From NCBI GenBank assembly GCA_026770025.1, contig JAMXDE010000064.1:226417-290416 (forward strand): DNA of 64,000 nt, written 5' to 3'. The stretch comes from Craspedostauros australis (taxonomy: Eukaryota > Bacillariophyta > Bacillariophyceae > Mastogloiales > Achnanthaceae). Shown one piece after another: positions 1-11,672 of the stretch; within the stretch, counting starts at the first letter, position 1; every line of letters begins with the position of its first letter. A model generated the notes under the pieces. That model did no database searches and had not been told where the DNA came from. It saw only the letters and a list, made by a program, of their open reading frames with translations. A program made the position numbers and the translations under genes.

Positions 1-2
1 TC

Positions 3-1040
3 AATTGGCTACCAACGGTGAAGATCTTCATCCGAGGACGCATGCGCAACCTTTTCTTCGAACACAGCACGATTCGCTACGACGAGATTCGGAAGTACGC
101 CGTGCGGTACTCGCTCAAAGCCACCCGACACGCCCAGATCGCGATGCAGATCGGTCGGTGCATTCAAGACTCTCTGACCCAGGACGCCAGATCCCGGTTG
201 CAGCTGGAGTCACAGCGGTACACAATGACCACCGTTGAAGGGGTGGTGCACGACGGACTCCTGATGTTCAAGGTACTCATGGAGAAGTCGCTGGTCAACA
301 CCAACGCGACCGTCAGCATGCTTCGCAGCAACCTGGCCAACCTGCCAACGAAGATCGGCGAGCTCTCCGACAACATCACGGAACTCAATGAGTACGCCAA
401 GCATCAGCGCAGCGAGCTGAACGCCCGTGGGCAAGTCACCCACGATCTCTTGGTCTACCTCTTCGAAGCCTACAAGCAGGTGAACGACGAAGCCTTCCGC
501 CGGTACATCGAAAGCAAGGAAGACCAGCACCACGAAGGAGAAGCTCTCAGCGCAGACTCGCTCATGGATCTCGTCGAGAAGAAGTTCAAGACGATGATGG
601 AGCGCGGCACCTGGAAGGCGCAGACCGACGACCAGAAGCACATCGTGGCCCTCACGGCCGAGATCGAGCGCATCAAGAAGAACCGAAACGGGAACAAAGG
701 AAAAGAGAAGAAGGGCAAGCCAGAGAAAGAAGGCAAGGGCAAGAAGGGCAAGGACAAGGACAAGGACGGCAAGAAGGCTGGATCCGGAGACACTCCGTGG
801 TTCTACCAACCGCCGGCCAACGGAGCGTCCAAGTCCAAAAAGGACCCGAGCGGAAAGGACGTCCACTGGTGCCCGAATCACGGAACCAACGGAAAATGGG
901 TCCGACACAAGCCATCCGAGTGCAAGGCCATCAATGGAGGGGCCAACAAGGGTGGGCAATCCGGCAAAGCCGGAGGAGACGGTGCTTCAGGAAACAAGCC
1001 CCAGGTGGCCATGCCACATGTGGTCGAAGAGGAGTACTGA
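3..1040 (+). CDS. gag: Gag of element A, copy 1 (C-terminal part)
   Basis: This is the structural (nucleocapsid-forming) protein of the retrotransposon. It is open from the left edge and ends at TGA 1038-1040. It matches residues 215-560 of the complete copy-2 Gag exactly. The visible part holds a helical region, then a lysine/glycine-rich basic stretch (about 690-790), then a single Cys/His knuckle-like motif near 870-920 (CPNHG ... HKPSEC) that probably binds RNA. The 5' truncation is a window artefact. The TGA is followed in the same frame by pol, so Gag would be the main product and Gag-Pol would need the stop to be bypassed. Confidence 0.88.
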   Translation, partial: NWLPTVKIFIRGRMRNLFFEHSTIRYDEIRKYAVRYSLKATRHAQIAMQIGRCIQDSLTQDARSRLQLESQRYTMTTVEGVVHDGLLMFKVLMEKSLVNTNATVSMLRSNLANLPTKIGELSDNITELNEYAKHQRSELNARGQVTHDLLVYLFEAYKQVNDEAFRRYIESKEDQHHEGEALSADSLMDLVEKKFKTMMERGTWKAQTDDQKHIVALTAEIERIKKNRNGNKGKEKKGKPEKEGKGKKGKDKDKDGKKAGSGDTPWFYQPPANGASKSKKDPSGKDVHWCPNHGTNGKWVRHKPSECKAINGGANKGGQSGKAGGDGASGNKPQVAMPHVVEEEY

Positions 1041-4000
1041 ATCACAGGCCGGAGGGTGTGGGCATTTGTGTTCACCCTCTGCAGGCCATTCATCGTGGCG
1101 TTACTGGCTACACTCTGCATCAGCGCAATCGCATGTGGGGATGAGGAGTCAGTGACGACCGTGGTGGTGGTCGCCCTGGTAACTTGGGTCGCTCAGCGCA
1201 TCGCGCTGATCCAACGAGACTCTCGCAAACATACCAGATGGCGATCAAGCCACACGAAGTGCCGACGCTTCTACGCGCGTGGCACCAGAACCAGACCACC
1301 CAGGATCGGATCCAAGGACGGCAGACCCTCACGGAGAATGCTGCATCTTTGGACAATCGCCGACCAGGAGCAGCAGCACGCGCACACCATGCCGCTTGCC
1401 AGATTCGATTCAGATTCATTCGAGATGGCAGTGGACAACTGTGCCACGACCTCCTTCACGAACAACAAGGAGGACTTCATCGGAGATCCAATCAAGATTG
1501 ACAAGGTGGTGAAAGGAGTGGGAACGCGGAAAGTGCATCTGCAAGGCAAGGTGGAATGGCGAATCGAAGACGACAACGGGAATCGGCACGTCATCGAGCT
1601 GGACGGGGTCATCTACGAACCTGGCCTACCGTTTCAACTGCTCTGCCCACAGCACTGGGCGCAATGCAGCAAGGATCCAGAAGGTACAGGATGCACCACC
1701 CTTGGGAATCGCATGGAGATATTCTGGGACCGACGAAGACACCAGAGGTCGATACCTCTCACATCCTCCAACATTGGGATGATCCGGACAGCAACCGGAT
1801 ACAGCGGAGTTCGCAAATTCTGCATGGCTACCGAAGTCCCCATATCCACGCCAGACAACCAACTGGACGCGACCCACCTGGTGAGCGACGACGAAGAGTC
1901 AGTGGTGATGGACGACGACGAAGGCAGCGTCAATCAGAGCGAACAAGCCATTGACACCAGCGGAGCCGAAGACGACCTCAGCAAGGAGCCAACGCGAATC
2001 GACTTCCGGGACATCCCCTACCGAGCGCCCATCGACCATGCATCCGAGTTCAGCACCACTCCAACCGCGGACATGCTCTGGCTGCACTACAAGCTGGGAC
2101 ACGTCTCATTCAACAAGATGCGGACCATGGCTTCCAAGGGAGAGATCCCAGCGAAGTTCAGGGACTGTCAGATTCCGGTCTGCGCATCGTGTGAGTATGG
2201 GAAAGCGACCCGGCGACCTTGGCGGACCAAGGGAGGCAACCAGCAGGTGAGCAAGCTCATCCCCATCAACAGGCCAGGAGACTGTGTGTCGGTGGACCAA
2301 ATGGAGTCACCTACCCAAGGCTTCATCGGTCAGATCAAAGGTAAGCTCACCATCCAGAGATACCGAGCTGCAACCATCTTCACGGATCATCACAGCCGCT
2401 TCAGCTATGTGCACTTGCAAAAGAGCACCAACGCTGAGGAGACGCTGAATGCCAAACGAGCATTCGAGGCGTACGCCAGAACCTACGGAGTCACCATCCG
2501 GCACTACCATGCCGACAATGGTCGATTTGCGGAGAACAAGTTCCTCTCGCATGTCGATCGCTCCAGCCAGACCATCACTTTCTGTGCGGCGTATGCTCAC
2601 TTCCAAAACGGGGTGGCAGAGAAACGCATCAGAGACCTGCAGGAGGCGGCCAGAACCATGCTGCTGCACATGCATGTCCGATGGAAGGAGGCTGCATCAA
2701 TCTCACTGTGGCCCTATGCTTTGCGGATGGCCAACGAGGTGATGAATGCAACTCCCAACCCTGTGGTAAATCACATCACACCAATGGAGAGATTCTCTGG
2801 ATCAGCAATCAAGCCCCAGCTGAAACACTTTCACTCCTTCGGATGCCCCACATACGTGCTCAACCCTCGTCTCGCGAACGGCCAATCACAGCCGAAGTGG
2901 ATGTCCAAGGCACGGATCGGCATCTACCTCGGACTGTCACCCAGACATGCAAGGTCAGTGGCACTCATCCTGAACCCAAGGACCGGACTCGTGTCACCGC
3001 AGTTCCACATCAAGTGCGACGACATGTTCGAGACCGTGGCAGGAACATCGGGAACGAACCATGGCAGATGGAAGGAGCTGGCGGGCATCAGAAAGGCAGA
3101 AGTCATCAAGCGCTCCAAGGGAGCGACCGGAACCAAAGGGTTACGCTGGTCTCCCGAGCACCGATCGCCACCACAGACCAAGGAGGCATCGGCGGAGCCA
3201 GACGAACCGCCCGAAGAGTTCGACGCGCCAGAGACGGAGGCAGCAGACAGCATCGACATCGGCGAAGCACCCAGCGACACAGCAAGCCCTGCGACGCCAG
3301 GCGACTCCCAGTCGGCACCTGCATCCATCCTGAGACGCTCCAACAGACATCGGACACCGTCCCGAAAGGTCCGGGAGAACGGGGACACCGAAGTGGTGGC
3401 CCTGCCCGGAGCATTGGAAGTCGCCAACACCTTCTCGAATGGAGAGAGCTTCGACACCAACGAGACGTCGGACCCAATCGCATTCGCAGCTTCGGCCGAT
3501 CCAGACACCATGTACTACCATCAAGCCATGAAGCAACCGGATCGCCTCAAGTTCAAAGAAGCAATGCAGGCGGAGATCAACGCCCACCATGAGAATGGTC
3601 ACTGGGAGGTCGTGAAGAGATCCGAAGTGCCTGAAGGAACCAAGGTGGTCACATCAGTGTGGTCAATGAAGCGAAAGCGGCGCATCAAGACCCGAGAGAT
3701 CTACAAATGGAAGGCGAGACTGAATGTCCATGGCGGCCAACAAGTGAAAGGCGTCAACTTCTGGGAGACCTACGCCCCAGTCGTCACGTGGATGTCCATC
3801 AGACTTGTTCTCATCCTGTCAATTCTCAACAACTGGCACACTCGACAGATCGATTTCGTGCTCGCTTATCCACAGGCTGAAGTGGAGACCACCATCTACA
3901 TGGAGGTTCCAGTCGGGGTAAGTATCGGAGAGAGCGACAACAAGGACCATGTCCTCAAGCTGGTGAAGAACTTGTACGGCCAAAAGCAAGCCGGACGAGT

Positions 4001-5063
4001 CTGGAATCAGCACATGCATCGGGGATTGCTGGACGTCGGATTCACCAGAAGCAAGGTGGACGAGTGCGTCTACTATCATGGCAAAACCATGTTCCTGGTG
4101 TACGTGGACGACGGAATCCTGGCCGGCCCCAGCTCGGAAGAGATCGACAGACTGCTCGCTCAACTCAAGCAGCGGTTCAACATCACGGACGAAGGGGACC
4201 TGTCGGACTACCTGGGTGTGCACGTCACTCACCTGGAAGACGGACGCATCAAGCTCTCGCAGCCACACCTCATCGACCAAATCATCAAAGACGTCAACTT
4301 TCGGCCCAACACCAGACCGAGAGACTCGCCTGCGCTGACCACGAAGATACTGGAGGCTGATGAGGACGGAGAGGAGCACAACGCAACCTGGAGCTACCGG
4401 TCAGTCATCGGCAAGCTCAACTTCCTGGAGAAGTCCACTCGAGGGGAGATTGGGTATGCGGTGCACCAAGCCGCCCGATTCAGTGCCAACCCAAAGAAGT
4501 CACACACTCAGGCAATCCACCTCATTGTGCGATACTTGATGGCAACCAGAGACGAAGGGATCATTCTGGATCCAAACGACAAGGCATTCGAGTGCTTTGC
4601 TGATGCTGATTTCGCCGGACTGTGGAACAAAGACACCGCAAGAGACGACTCGGCCACTGCACGGTCCAGAACCGGCTACCTGATTCGATTTGCTGGATGC
4701 CCAATTGCATGGGCCTCCCGCTTGCAGACAGAGATCGCTTTGAGCACAACTGAAGCTGAAGTGATTGCATTGTCCACTGCTTTGCGCGACGTGATTCCAA
4801 TGATGAACCTCATGAGCGAGATGTGCGACAACGAGATTGTACCAGAGAAGTACAAGCCACGAGTGTACTGCAACGCGTTCGAAGACAACTCAGGAGCCTA
4901 CGAGATCGCAAAGTTCCCAAAGATGCGCCCCAGAACGAAGCACATCAACATCAAATACCATCACTTCCGATCATACGTGGATCGCAAACTCATCGAGATC
5001 TACGCAATCGACACCGACGACCAGCTCGCAGACCTGTGGACGAAGCCTCTCGCTGATGACAAG
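1041..5063 (+). pseudogene. pol: Pol of element A, copy 1, split by an insertion
   Basis: The polyprotein has the copia order: a protease-like segment with D-N-C-A-T in place of D-T/S-G-A, a GAG-pre-integrase zinc region (WLHYKLGHVSF ... CASCEYGK), an integrase core (VDQMES, HADNGRF, GVAEKRI give D, D, E), RT with YVDDGI near 4101, and RNase H with ADADFAG near 4597. It is open through the same frame as gag after TGA 1038-1040. After lysine codon 5061-5063 it runs into the LTR of B0 and stops inside it at 5201. The last 20 residues of the natural protein lie at 11673-11732. The copy is broken but otherwise identical to copy 2. Confidence 0.92.
5058..5063. repeat. Left target-site duplication of B0 (GACAAG)
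   Basis: GACAAG lies directly left of the B0 LTR start (TGTTGG) and is repeated directly right of its end (CTGACA) at 11667-11672. Copy 2 of element A has GACAAG once at the equivalent site, which proves insertion into A. It is 6 bp long; the base beyond differs (t versus a). Confidence 0.92.
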
Positions 5064-5938
5064 TGTTGGAAATCCGGGGTACCCCAGTCTCTAGTAGTAG
5101 TCTCTGGTTACCTATTCATGTTATTGCATTGTTGGAACTGTGAGTACAACATCTTCATCACTTTCAATTCCATTTGCCAAAGCATACATAATCCACAGTA
5201 GCACACAGTCTTGCCCTTGCTCATGCAGTGCTGTCCTCCTGCTTCATCATGTCATGCAGCATGTACTCCATGTACATCTCATCTTGTAGTATTGGTGCAT
5301 CTCATCATGCATCTCAGATATTCCATCTCCTGCCCTCTACCAATAGTTTCGTCAGCATAGACATCATTGATTCACAGGCGTTACCGACTCGTTTCACTCA
5401 GTCGGATCATCATCTTCGTGTTTTTCACAAAACACAAGAGACACAACTGTTCTCACGGTTGAACCGTTGTTCTCACGATTTCTCACACGATGTCTCGTGT
5501 TGAGGCAGACATCCCTTACCACTTGCATTTCGCTGGTTCGTTACCAGCTTCATCCATTATCACCGGAGGGTTCTCTCACGATCCTTTTTGTACTTCGTGG
5601 TAATGGAATATTTCCACTCCTCGGTTCTTTGTTCGTCATTACGTGAGGGCTGTATTCGCTTGTACCTGATGATGGTCACGAATGCATCATTGCAGCCCCA
5701 TGTGACATGCAATCGTGTATTGGATGATTGCATTACCCTTCACAGTCATCATCATCCGATCCACACTTGTCATTCGCCATTCGTCTCAGGACAGCCTTCG
5801 CCTCATCATGTACCTCACATTTTGATGCTCATAATGTCATAGTGGGAGGTGCGGTAATTTAGTGTTTCACAACACTTGACTCCAAATACTCCTGGGAGGT
5901 GCGGCAATCACGTGTTTCATAACACCCGATTCCTGACA
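5064..5938 (-). repeat. B0 3' LTR (875 bp)
   Basis: It runs from TGTTGGAAAT to CTGACA on the + strand and is the 3' LTR because the element reads on the minus strand. A purine tract (minus-strand AATGGAAGGG, 5939-5948) abuts it. It contains two copies of TGGGAGGTGCGGYAAT (5843-5858 and 5893-5908) 50 bp apart, a 13-bp inverted repeat ACGGTT-G-AACCGT at 5455-5467, and a short inverted repeat CCGACT...AGTCGG. The short ORFs inside it are identical in the other LTR and show no protein-like character. Confidence 0.95.
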
Positions 5939-6900
5939 CCCTTCCATTGCCGATCCGACCATATCACCCACCTTGTTCAGTCCAATGCTGACCTGGGCTG
6001 AATGATGCTCCCCTTGTGCCGATCGTAGATCTCCTTTCTTGTATTCTTCGTGAACCCGTCAGAGATGTTGTCCTCTGACTTCACGAATCGAGCCCTCGCT
6101 TCCTTGTTCGCAATCAGCTCTCTGATGAAGTGATTGCGCTTGTCGATGTGTCTCGTCCTGGCTGATGTCGATGGGTTGATAGCGATGAAGATCGCTCTCA
6201 CGTTGTCAACCATCACATCCACAGGTCTCTCCATCCTCAATCCATATACTCGTGTCCGACACGAGCTTCATCACTCTCAGCATCTCCTCGTATGCTGTGG
6301 TCGTTGGCCCATCCAACACCTTCGTCAGTTCTCGGACGGCATTCGCGATGTCTGGTCTCGAATGCTTCACCAGGTATAGCAGCATACCCACACCACTGTG
6401 GTATCTGCTGTGTCGATTCATATCGACCTCGGGTGCTTCGTTGTTCCTCTGGATCCCTTGATGTTCTTCACCGATTGCTTCAGCTCACGTGTGCTTCCAA
6501 TGCACAGGCGATCGTCGGCATACATCCTGATGAGAACAAGGCTCCCTTCCCGATTCCGGATTAGCAGACATGGATCCGCCTTGCTCTGCCGGAAGCCAAG
6601 CTTGGTCAGTGTGTTCACAAGCTCCTCGTTTCATTGCCTCGCGCTCTGCACCAACCCATGGATGGTCTTCTTCACCGGCAGGCATTCATGCGGTTCGTGT
6701 TCCTTTCTCTTGGGACACTGCATGTAGATCTCTTCTCCTTGAAGACCCACTTCATCTTCACACACCGCCGATCCCTCGGCATCTCGCTCTTCTTGATCTT
6801 CTGCCAGACTCCTCGTCTGATCATGTCGTAGAACTCCTTGTTGATGGCCTCCTGCCATCTCTTTCACTTCGCTTCGCTGGATCCGCATCATCCCAGCATT
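5939..6900 (-). pseudogene. B0 RT and RNase H remnant (B1-like)
   Basis: Fragments in several minus frames match the B1 polyprotein. RNase H C-terminus at 5977-6240 has VDNV.AIFIA.NPSTSART and ends with the same IIQPRSALD tail. A segment at 6206-6421 matches the HSRPDIANAVREL region. At 6418-6618 the RT active-site box reads YADD where B1 has YVDD. At 6631-6891 a region matching the RT start and GLVQSARQ box is seen. Frame changes and deletions separate them, including loss of the RNase H block around B1 DSEFAGDK. None of this can encode a working enzyme. Confidence 0.85.
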
Positions 6901-8755
6901 CTTTGGATGTGGTGGGGTCCAGCATCATAGCCATGTATGCATGCTTGGACGTCTCATTCCCTCTCTCGCTGTTGCTGGGGTCTTCTCCACTTCCTCAGCT
7001 GACTCACCACCTCCACCGCTTGAATCTGGGTTGGAGTGGTGTTCTGGCGCATTGTTGTGCGGTGCCAAGCCGCGTGTCATCCGTGGCATCCTTGCCACTG
7101 GTCTTGTGGGATAGTGCTCGAGGTCCATGCTTTCACCAGCTTACCTTCGAGTCACTCATACTTCGTCCCTTCCGATCATCAGGATCCACATGATCCTGGC
7201 ATTCCTCAGGCGCTCATAGACTCGGCATCATTCCAGTGTTGATGTGCACGAATCTCTCTTGCCGTCGCGTTCGCTCTCAACATCCTGACTTGCAGCGATG
7301 AAGTCGATCACTCTCATCCTTCATTGGATAGCATCGATCCTCATGCCTGCAACATCCTTGTTGATGATTGACCCGCCTTGTTCGAAGTTGGGTCCGTCTG
7401 TTGCCACTGGAGCGGTCATCGTCTCCTGTGCAGTTGCGTAGCCATCGTCGTCTCCTGATTCTGATGCTTCGTTCGTCACCCTCGTTGGGTATTGGTATAT
7501 TGTGGTCAGCTGCCAGCTCTGTCGTCGTGTTGCCTTGCAACCACGCTGTCGATCACCTTCATCCTCTTCTGGATAGCATCGATTCATCATGCTGCAGCTT
7601 CTTCGTCATGGGAGTGGTTGGTGGCATCCTGCCATTCATCCTCCATTCATCTGAGGTTCCTCCCTTCCGGCTCTGTCATTCGATTCTTCATCCGACATGC
7701 CCGCGTCTCTCTCATTGATCGTATATCGATGCGTCTTGGCTCACTGTATCTGGAATCCGCCGTTCATGGATCGCGCTCTCATAGCTGTATCCTTTCCAGA
7801 TTCGTGTCTCTCTCTCATCGATCTCATTCTCATCGCACATCGATCTCATATCTGTGCTCGTAGTATCTCGCCGATCATTCGGCATCCGGTCCTTCTTGAT
7901 CATCTGCCATGCTCATGCTATGGCTATATCACTGAACCGTACCATCATGGCCTCCTGCCATTCATTGCTCTTCTTGGGATCCACATGACCCCGTCATTCG
8001 TCAATTGTGGTCGGATCCAGCATCATTGCGACATTTGCTTGCTCGGATCCCTTTCTGTTCTGTCTGTAGTTCAATGCTTGATTCGCAGTGATGAAGTCAC
8101 CCAAGCTCATCTTCTCATGAGTGGTGTCAATCGTCATGCCTGCGATATCTCTGTTGAATGTTGACCCTTCTGTGTGAAAGTTGGGTCCTCCTGTCGCCGG
8201 TAGTGTGGTAGTCATCTCTCGAGTGGTCTCATACCCCTCATCATTCTCTGATTCTGATTCTTCACTTGATCCAAGTTCTCGCTCCTCCTTCGGAATGGGC
8301 ATATCGTAGTATCCCTCGAGAGCACTCAGCATCTTTGGCATGTGCACGACAGGTTCTGCGATTGGGACTGTGTTTGGTGCGTCCTCGATCAAATCGTCTT
8401 GTCCCGTCTCATCGTCCCTTCCGGATTCATCGTCGTCGTCATCGTACGATTCATTGTCCCCTTGGGTAGGGAGCACGTCATCTTGCCCTCGAGCAGCGTC
8501 TTCTGTATCTGTATCGTCTCCGGCTCTTCTGCTCTATCAGCGTCGTCGGTCTCCATGCTACGGATGGTATCCGCACGTCGCTCCCAAGTTGCTCGTCTAT
8601 CTGGGGAAATCATCCCCGATATCGAGTCGTCATCTCCCAGGTCTGTCAGTACTGACCTGCTGGCATTCTCAATACTCTCGAATTGCCCGCATGGCGTATC
8701 CATCCATGTCTCGTTCATCATGAGTAGGGTCCTGGTCATCACCAGGTTCACTCGT
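6900..8755 (-). pseudogene. B0 integrase/RT linker region, present in repeated, diverged versions
   Basis: The acidic linker between integrase and RT is seen more than once. At 6925-7128 is a B1-like version (PVARMPRMTRGL). At 7277-7590 is a second version (DVAGMRIDA). At 7994-8476 is a B2-like version (FNRDIAGMTIDTT ... MMLDPTT), followed at 7830-7990 by a decayed start of the B2-like RT (KKDRMPNDRR). At about 8600-8755 the end of the integrase region survives (TRDVTWMNQSYGQF-like). The arrangement looks like template switching between related subfamilies. Frames are broken throughout. Confidence 0.72.
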
Positions 8756-10773
8756 GCGGTCCATACCGCTTGCATGCGACTCCTGTGTCCAATCAGCGTC
8801 TGTTGGATTGGAGTGAGGTTGTTCTCCAGCATGTCGTTGATTGCGTACACATTGCGAGCCACGTCGAGTGCGCTCCGCACGCCAATCTCATGCATCATGT
8901 GGTGCAACCCGCGTGGGTGCACTCATTTGCACAGTCGACTCTCGAATTCGTTGATCGCGTCGTCGTAGATCATCGAAAGTTCGAAGCGCTCATAGTTGGC
9001 AGACGTCATGCTGCTCAACGAGTATCGAACCAAGAGGCAGATCGGACCTGCATCCACAAGCGGTCCTTTGTGCTCCTCATCACTCGTTTCGCCTTCGTTG
9101 TAGTTGGCGTTGCCATCTTCCTCTTCATTCTCGGATGAAAAGGGTTGTCTGTTGATCAACTCCATCGTGATCGTCCGTAGGCTCGTAGTAGCTATACACT
9201 CCTGGAGTGTACTCGGCTATCTCCTCTCTGGTCCACTCGTAGTCATTGACTGGTGTTCCACTGTCGAAGTCGGAAACCCCATCATTGTTGATTGTTACGA
9301 GTGCCATGTTGTTCGTGATCGCGTTGTCGTCGCGCATCATCGTGTAGTTTCACATGGTCACATTTTGGTCGTTGTTCGCGATTTCGGTGATGGCCACGAA
9401 TTTCGCGTTGGTCACAATTTTGATGCCGACCACATTTTCGTTGATGGGCATGGACATCAGCTCGTCGGTTGTGATGGGAGCGATGTCATCCATCCCGTCC
9501 ATCCCGTCTGTCGCGACCTTGGCCGACCAAGCTTCCTTCATCTCACTATCGTGGGCATCGCGGTTAGGACGTCTGCTCCTGAACCGACCGATCCGTTGTC
9601 AGTGTCATCTATCTCTCTCACTCTCTCAATGCCGTTGCCTCGTGCGCACTTATAACCGTGTTTGATACGGTGGCGGTTGTAGATGAGGCTCATGGCTCTG
9701 CGGGTGTCTTGAATCATCGTCTTCTCCGATGGCGAGGACACCTCTTGTTCCTCGTCTTTCGTATTGAGCCTGGGATCGAAGCGCGGAAGGACCTCCCGTC
9801 CAGCCTGTTCCAGCGCTTTCCCTTCTCGTCGAAGCACACACTTCCTGTGTTGCTGTTCTCGTTGTTGTTGCCAATTCATGGCTGGCAGATTGCATTCTTA
9901 CCTCCTCGATCATCTCACAGTAGGAATCGCAGCCAGCACTCGAGCATGTATCACTCGATGGCAGTCGGTGCCACGTGATCATCTCGATGCTTTCCATTGC
10001 TGCTCCTCGCGTCACTCTTGATGTGTTCGCGATCATGGGCCATGCCCATTCCTGCATAGATCTTGATCGTCCTTCATCTTGTCATCCCTGCCTGCATGCT
10101 CATGGTCGATTACGTCGCGCGTGCCATGTGCACAGGCGCGCAGCATCAGCGACCAGTTTTGCTCCTCATTCATTCTCGGCTTCCATATCGACCGAGTGCT
10201 GATGAGGCAGCTCCATTCTTGCAGGGTAGGTTGGAAGCTCTCATTGCTTCCTCAATTGCATCTCGTTGAGCTCCGTCAGCTGTCTCGCCCTCATGGCGCA
10301 ATCTGCTGAATCCGATGCATCCGAGAGCCTGGTCTGCTGCGTCCGAATCTCTTCTTGCGTACAGCTCGCTCTCGTACTCCAACACAGCCGTGAAGGTCTC
10401 CATGCCTTCCTCGACTTCATGGTCCCATGACCATGGACAGTTCTTCCAATGCGCGCGTTCCGAGCGCCTCCTTGCTTCCAGCAATACATGTAGTGTCTGT
10501 ACTTGCCTCAGCTGCGGTCTCCACTCTGCTGGTGGACTCGCGGTGGTGCTCGATTCGATCATCATCATCGTCTCGATATCGTTGTTCGTGTGGGGGTTGC
10601 CATGCCGTTCTTGGCGTTCATTGGCAAGGAGCATCATGCTCCAGAGCGGCTTGCTCTCCTCTCTCTTCACACAGGGGATCATTACTCGCGATGGTCTTGA
10701 GTGTAGATGGTGGTCATGTCGATGATGGTGATGTTGGCTAGTGTTGGTGGTGGTGGAAACGTTGGATTTCAAT
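8755..10773 (-). pseudogene. B0 Gag and post-Gag spacer remnant (B2-like)
   Basis: Read on the minus strand from 10773, this holds decayed Gag (B2-like phrases around the QRDAIEEAMRASNLP and YNRHRIKHGYK areas) and then the spacer that lies between Gag and protease in B1 and B2. It includes the helical module (ALDVARNVYAINDMLENN at about 8810-8880). The module is followed within a few residues by sequence from the end of integrase (LVMTRTLLMMNETW), so the whole protease, pre-integrase zinc region and integrase core are deleted, with the junction near 8755. Confidence 0.78.
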
Positions 10774-10779
10774 CATAAA

Positions 10780-10791
10780 CGTTTCGAAACG
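10780..10791 (-). promoter_or_regulatory. Palindrome at the primer-binding position of B0
   Basis: CGTTTCGAAACG, a perfect 12-bp palindrome, lies immediately inside the 5' LTR, where minus-strand DNA synthesis is normally primed. It does not begin with TGG as a tRNA 3'-end primer site would. The same position has the same arms (CGTTT/AAACG) in B1, B2, C2 and C3. Confidence 0.7.
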
Positions 10792-11666
10792 TGTTGGAAA
10801 TCCGGGGTACCCCAGTCTCTAGTAGTAGTCTCTGGTTACCTATTCATGTTATTGCATTGTTGGAACTGTGAGTACAACATCTTCATCACTTTCAATTCCA
10901 TTTGCCAAAGCATACATAATCCACAGTAGCACACAGTCTTGCCCTTGCTCATGCAGTGCTGTCCTCCTGCTTCATCATGTCATGCAGCATGTACTCCATG
11001 TACATCTCATCTTGTAGTATTGGTGCATCTCATCATGCATCTCAGATATTCCATCTCCTGCCCTCTACCAATAGTTTCGTCAGCATAGACATCATTGATT
11101 CACAGGCGTTACCGACTCGTTTCACTCAGTCGGATCATCATCTTCGTGTTTTTCACAAAACACAAGAGACACAACTGTTCTCACGGTTGAACCGTTGTTC
11201 TCACGATTTCTCACACGATGTCTCGTGTTGAGGCAGACATCCCTTACCACTTGCATTTCGCTGGTTCGTTACCAGCTTCATCCATTATCACCGGAGGGTT
11301 CTCTCACGATCCTTTTTGTACTTCGTGGTAATGGAATATTTCCACTCCTCGGTTCTTTGTTCGTCATTACGTGAGGGCTGTATTCGCTTGTACCTGATGA
11401 TGGTCACGAATGCATCATTGCAGCCCCATGTGACATGCAATCGTGTATTGGATGATTGCATTACCCTTCACAGTCATCATCATCCGATCCACACTTGTCA
11501 TTCGCCATTCGTCTCAGGACAGCCTTCGCCTCATCATGTACCTCACATTTTGATGCTCATAATGTCATAGTGGGAGGTGCGGTAATTTAGTGTTTCACAG
11601 CACTTGACTCCAAATACTCCTGGGAGGTGCGGCAATCACGTGTTTCATAACACCCGATTCCTGACA
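10792..11666 (-). repeat. B0 5' LTR (875 bp)
   Basis: It matches 5064-5938 base for base at offset 5728, except one substitution I could find (11600 g against 5872 a). It ends CTGACA and is followed by the GACAAG duplication. The motif pair TGGGAGGTGCGGYAAT is at 11571-11586 and 11621-11636, within the first 100 bp of the LTR in the element's own orientation, so it would lie in U3. Confidence 0.95.
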
Positions 11667-11672
11667 GACAAG
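11667..11672. repeat. Right target-site duplication of B0 (GACAAG)
   Basis: It repeats 5058-5063 and restores the reading frame of element A pol into TTCCACAAG, exactly as in copy 2 at 18265-18279. Confidence 0.92.

Larger units (their letters stand above)
5064..11666 (-). mobile_element. B0: non-autonomous mosaic copia element of family B
   Basis: A 6603-bp insertion in pol of element A copy 1, with 875-bp LTRs at both ends and a 6-bp target duplication. Its remnants read on the minus strand. The internal region (5939-10791, 4853 bp) has no long ORF and is about 0.9 kb shorter than that of B1. Protease and the integrase core are missing, and the linker between integrase and RT is present in more than one version. 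I found one difference between the LTRs (5872 a, 11600 g), so the insertion is recent although the coding region is badly decayed. Mobilisation by proteins of an autonomous relative such as B1 is inferred. Confidence 0.9.

Noticed and set aside
210-959. A 249-codon minus-strand frame opposite element A gag (repeated at 13417-14166)
   Set aside because: It is antisense to a well supported Gag, Leu/Val-rich from reverse reading of Asp/Lys codons, and has no motif.
3141-3602. Minus-strand frames of 125-195 codons opposite element A pol
   Set aside because: They are antisense shadows caused by codon bias; they recur in copy 2 only because the DNA is duplicated.
5228-5842. Small ORFs (91 and 84 codons) inside the B0 LTR, repeated at 10956-11570
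   Set aside because: Low-complexity Ser/His/Cys frames inside an LTR. The repetition is the LTR itself.
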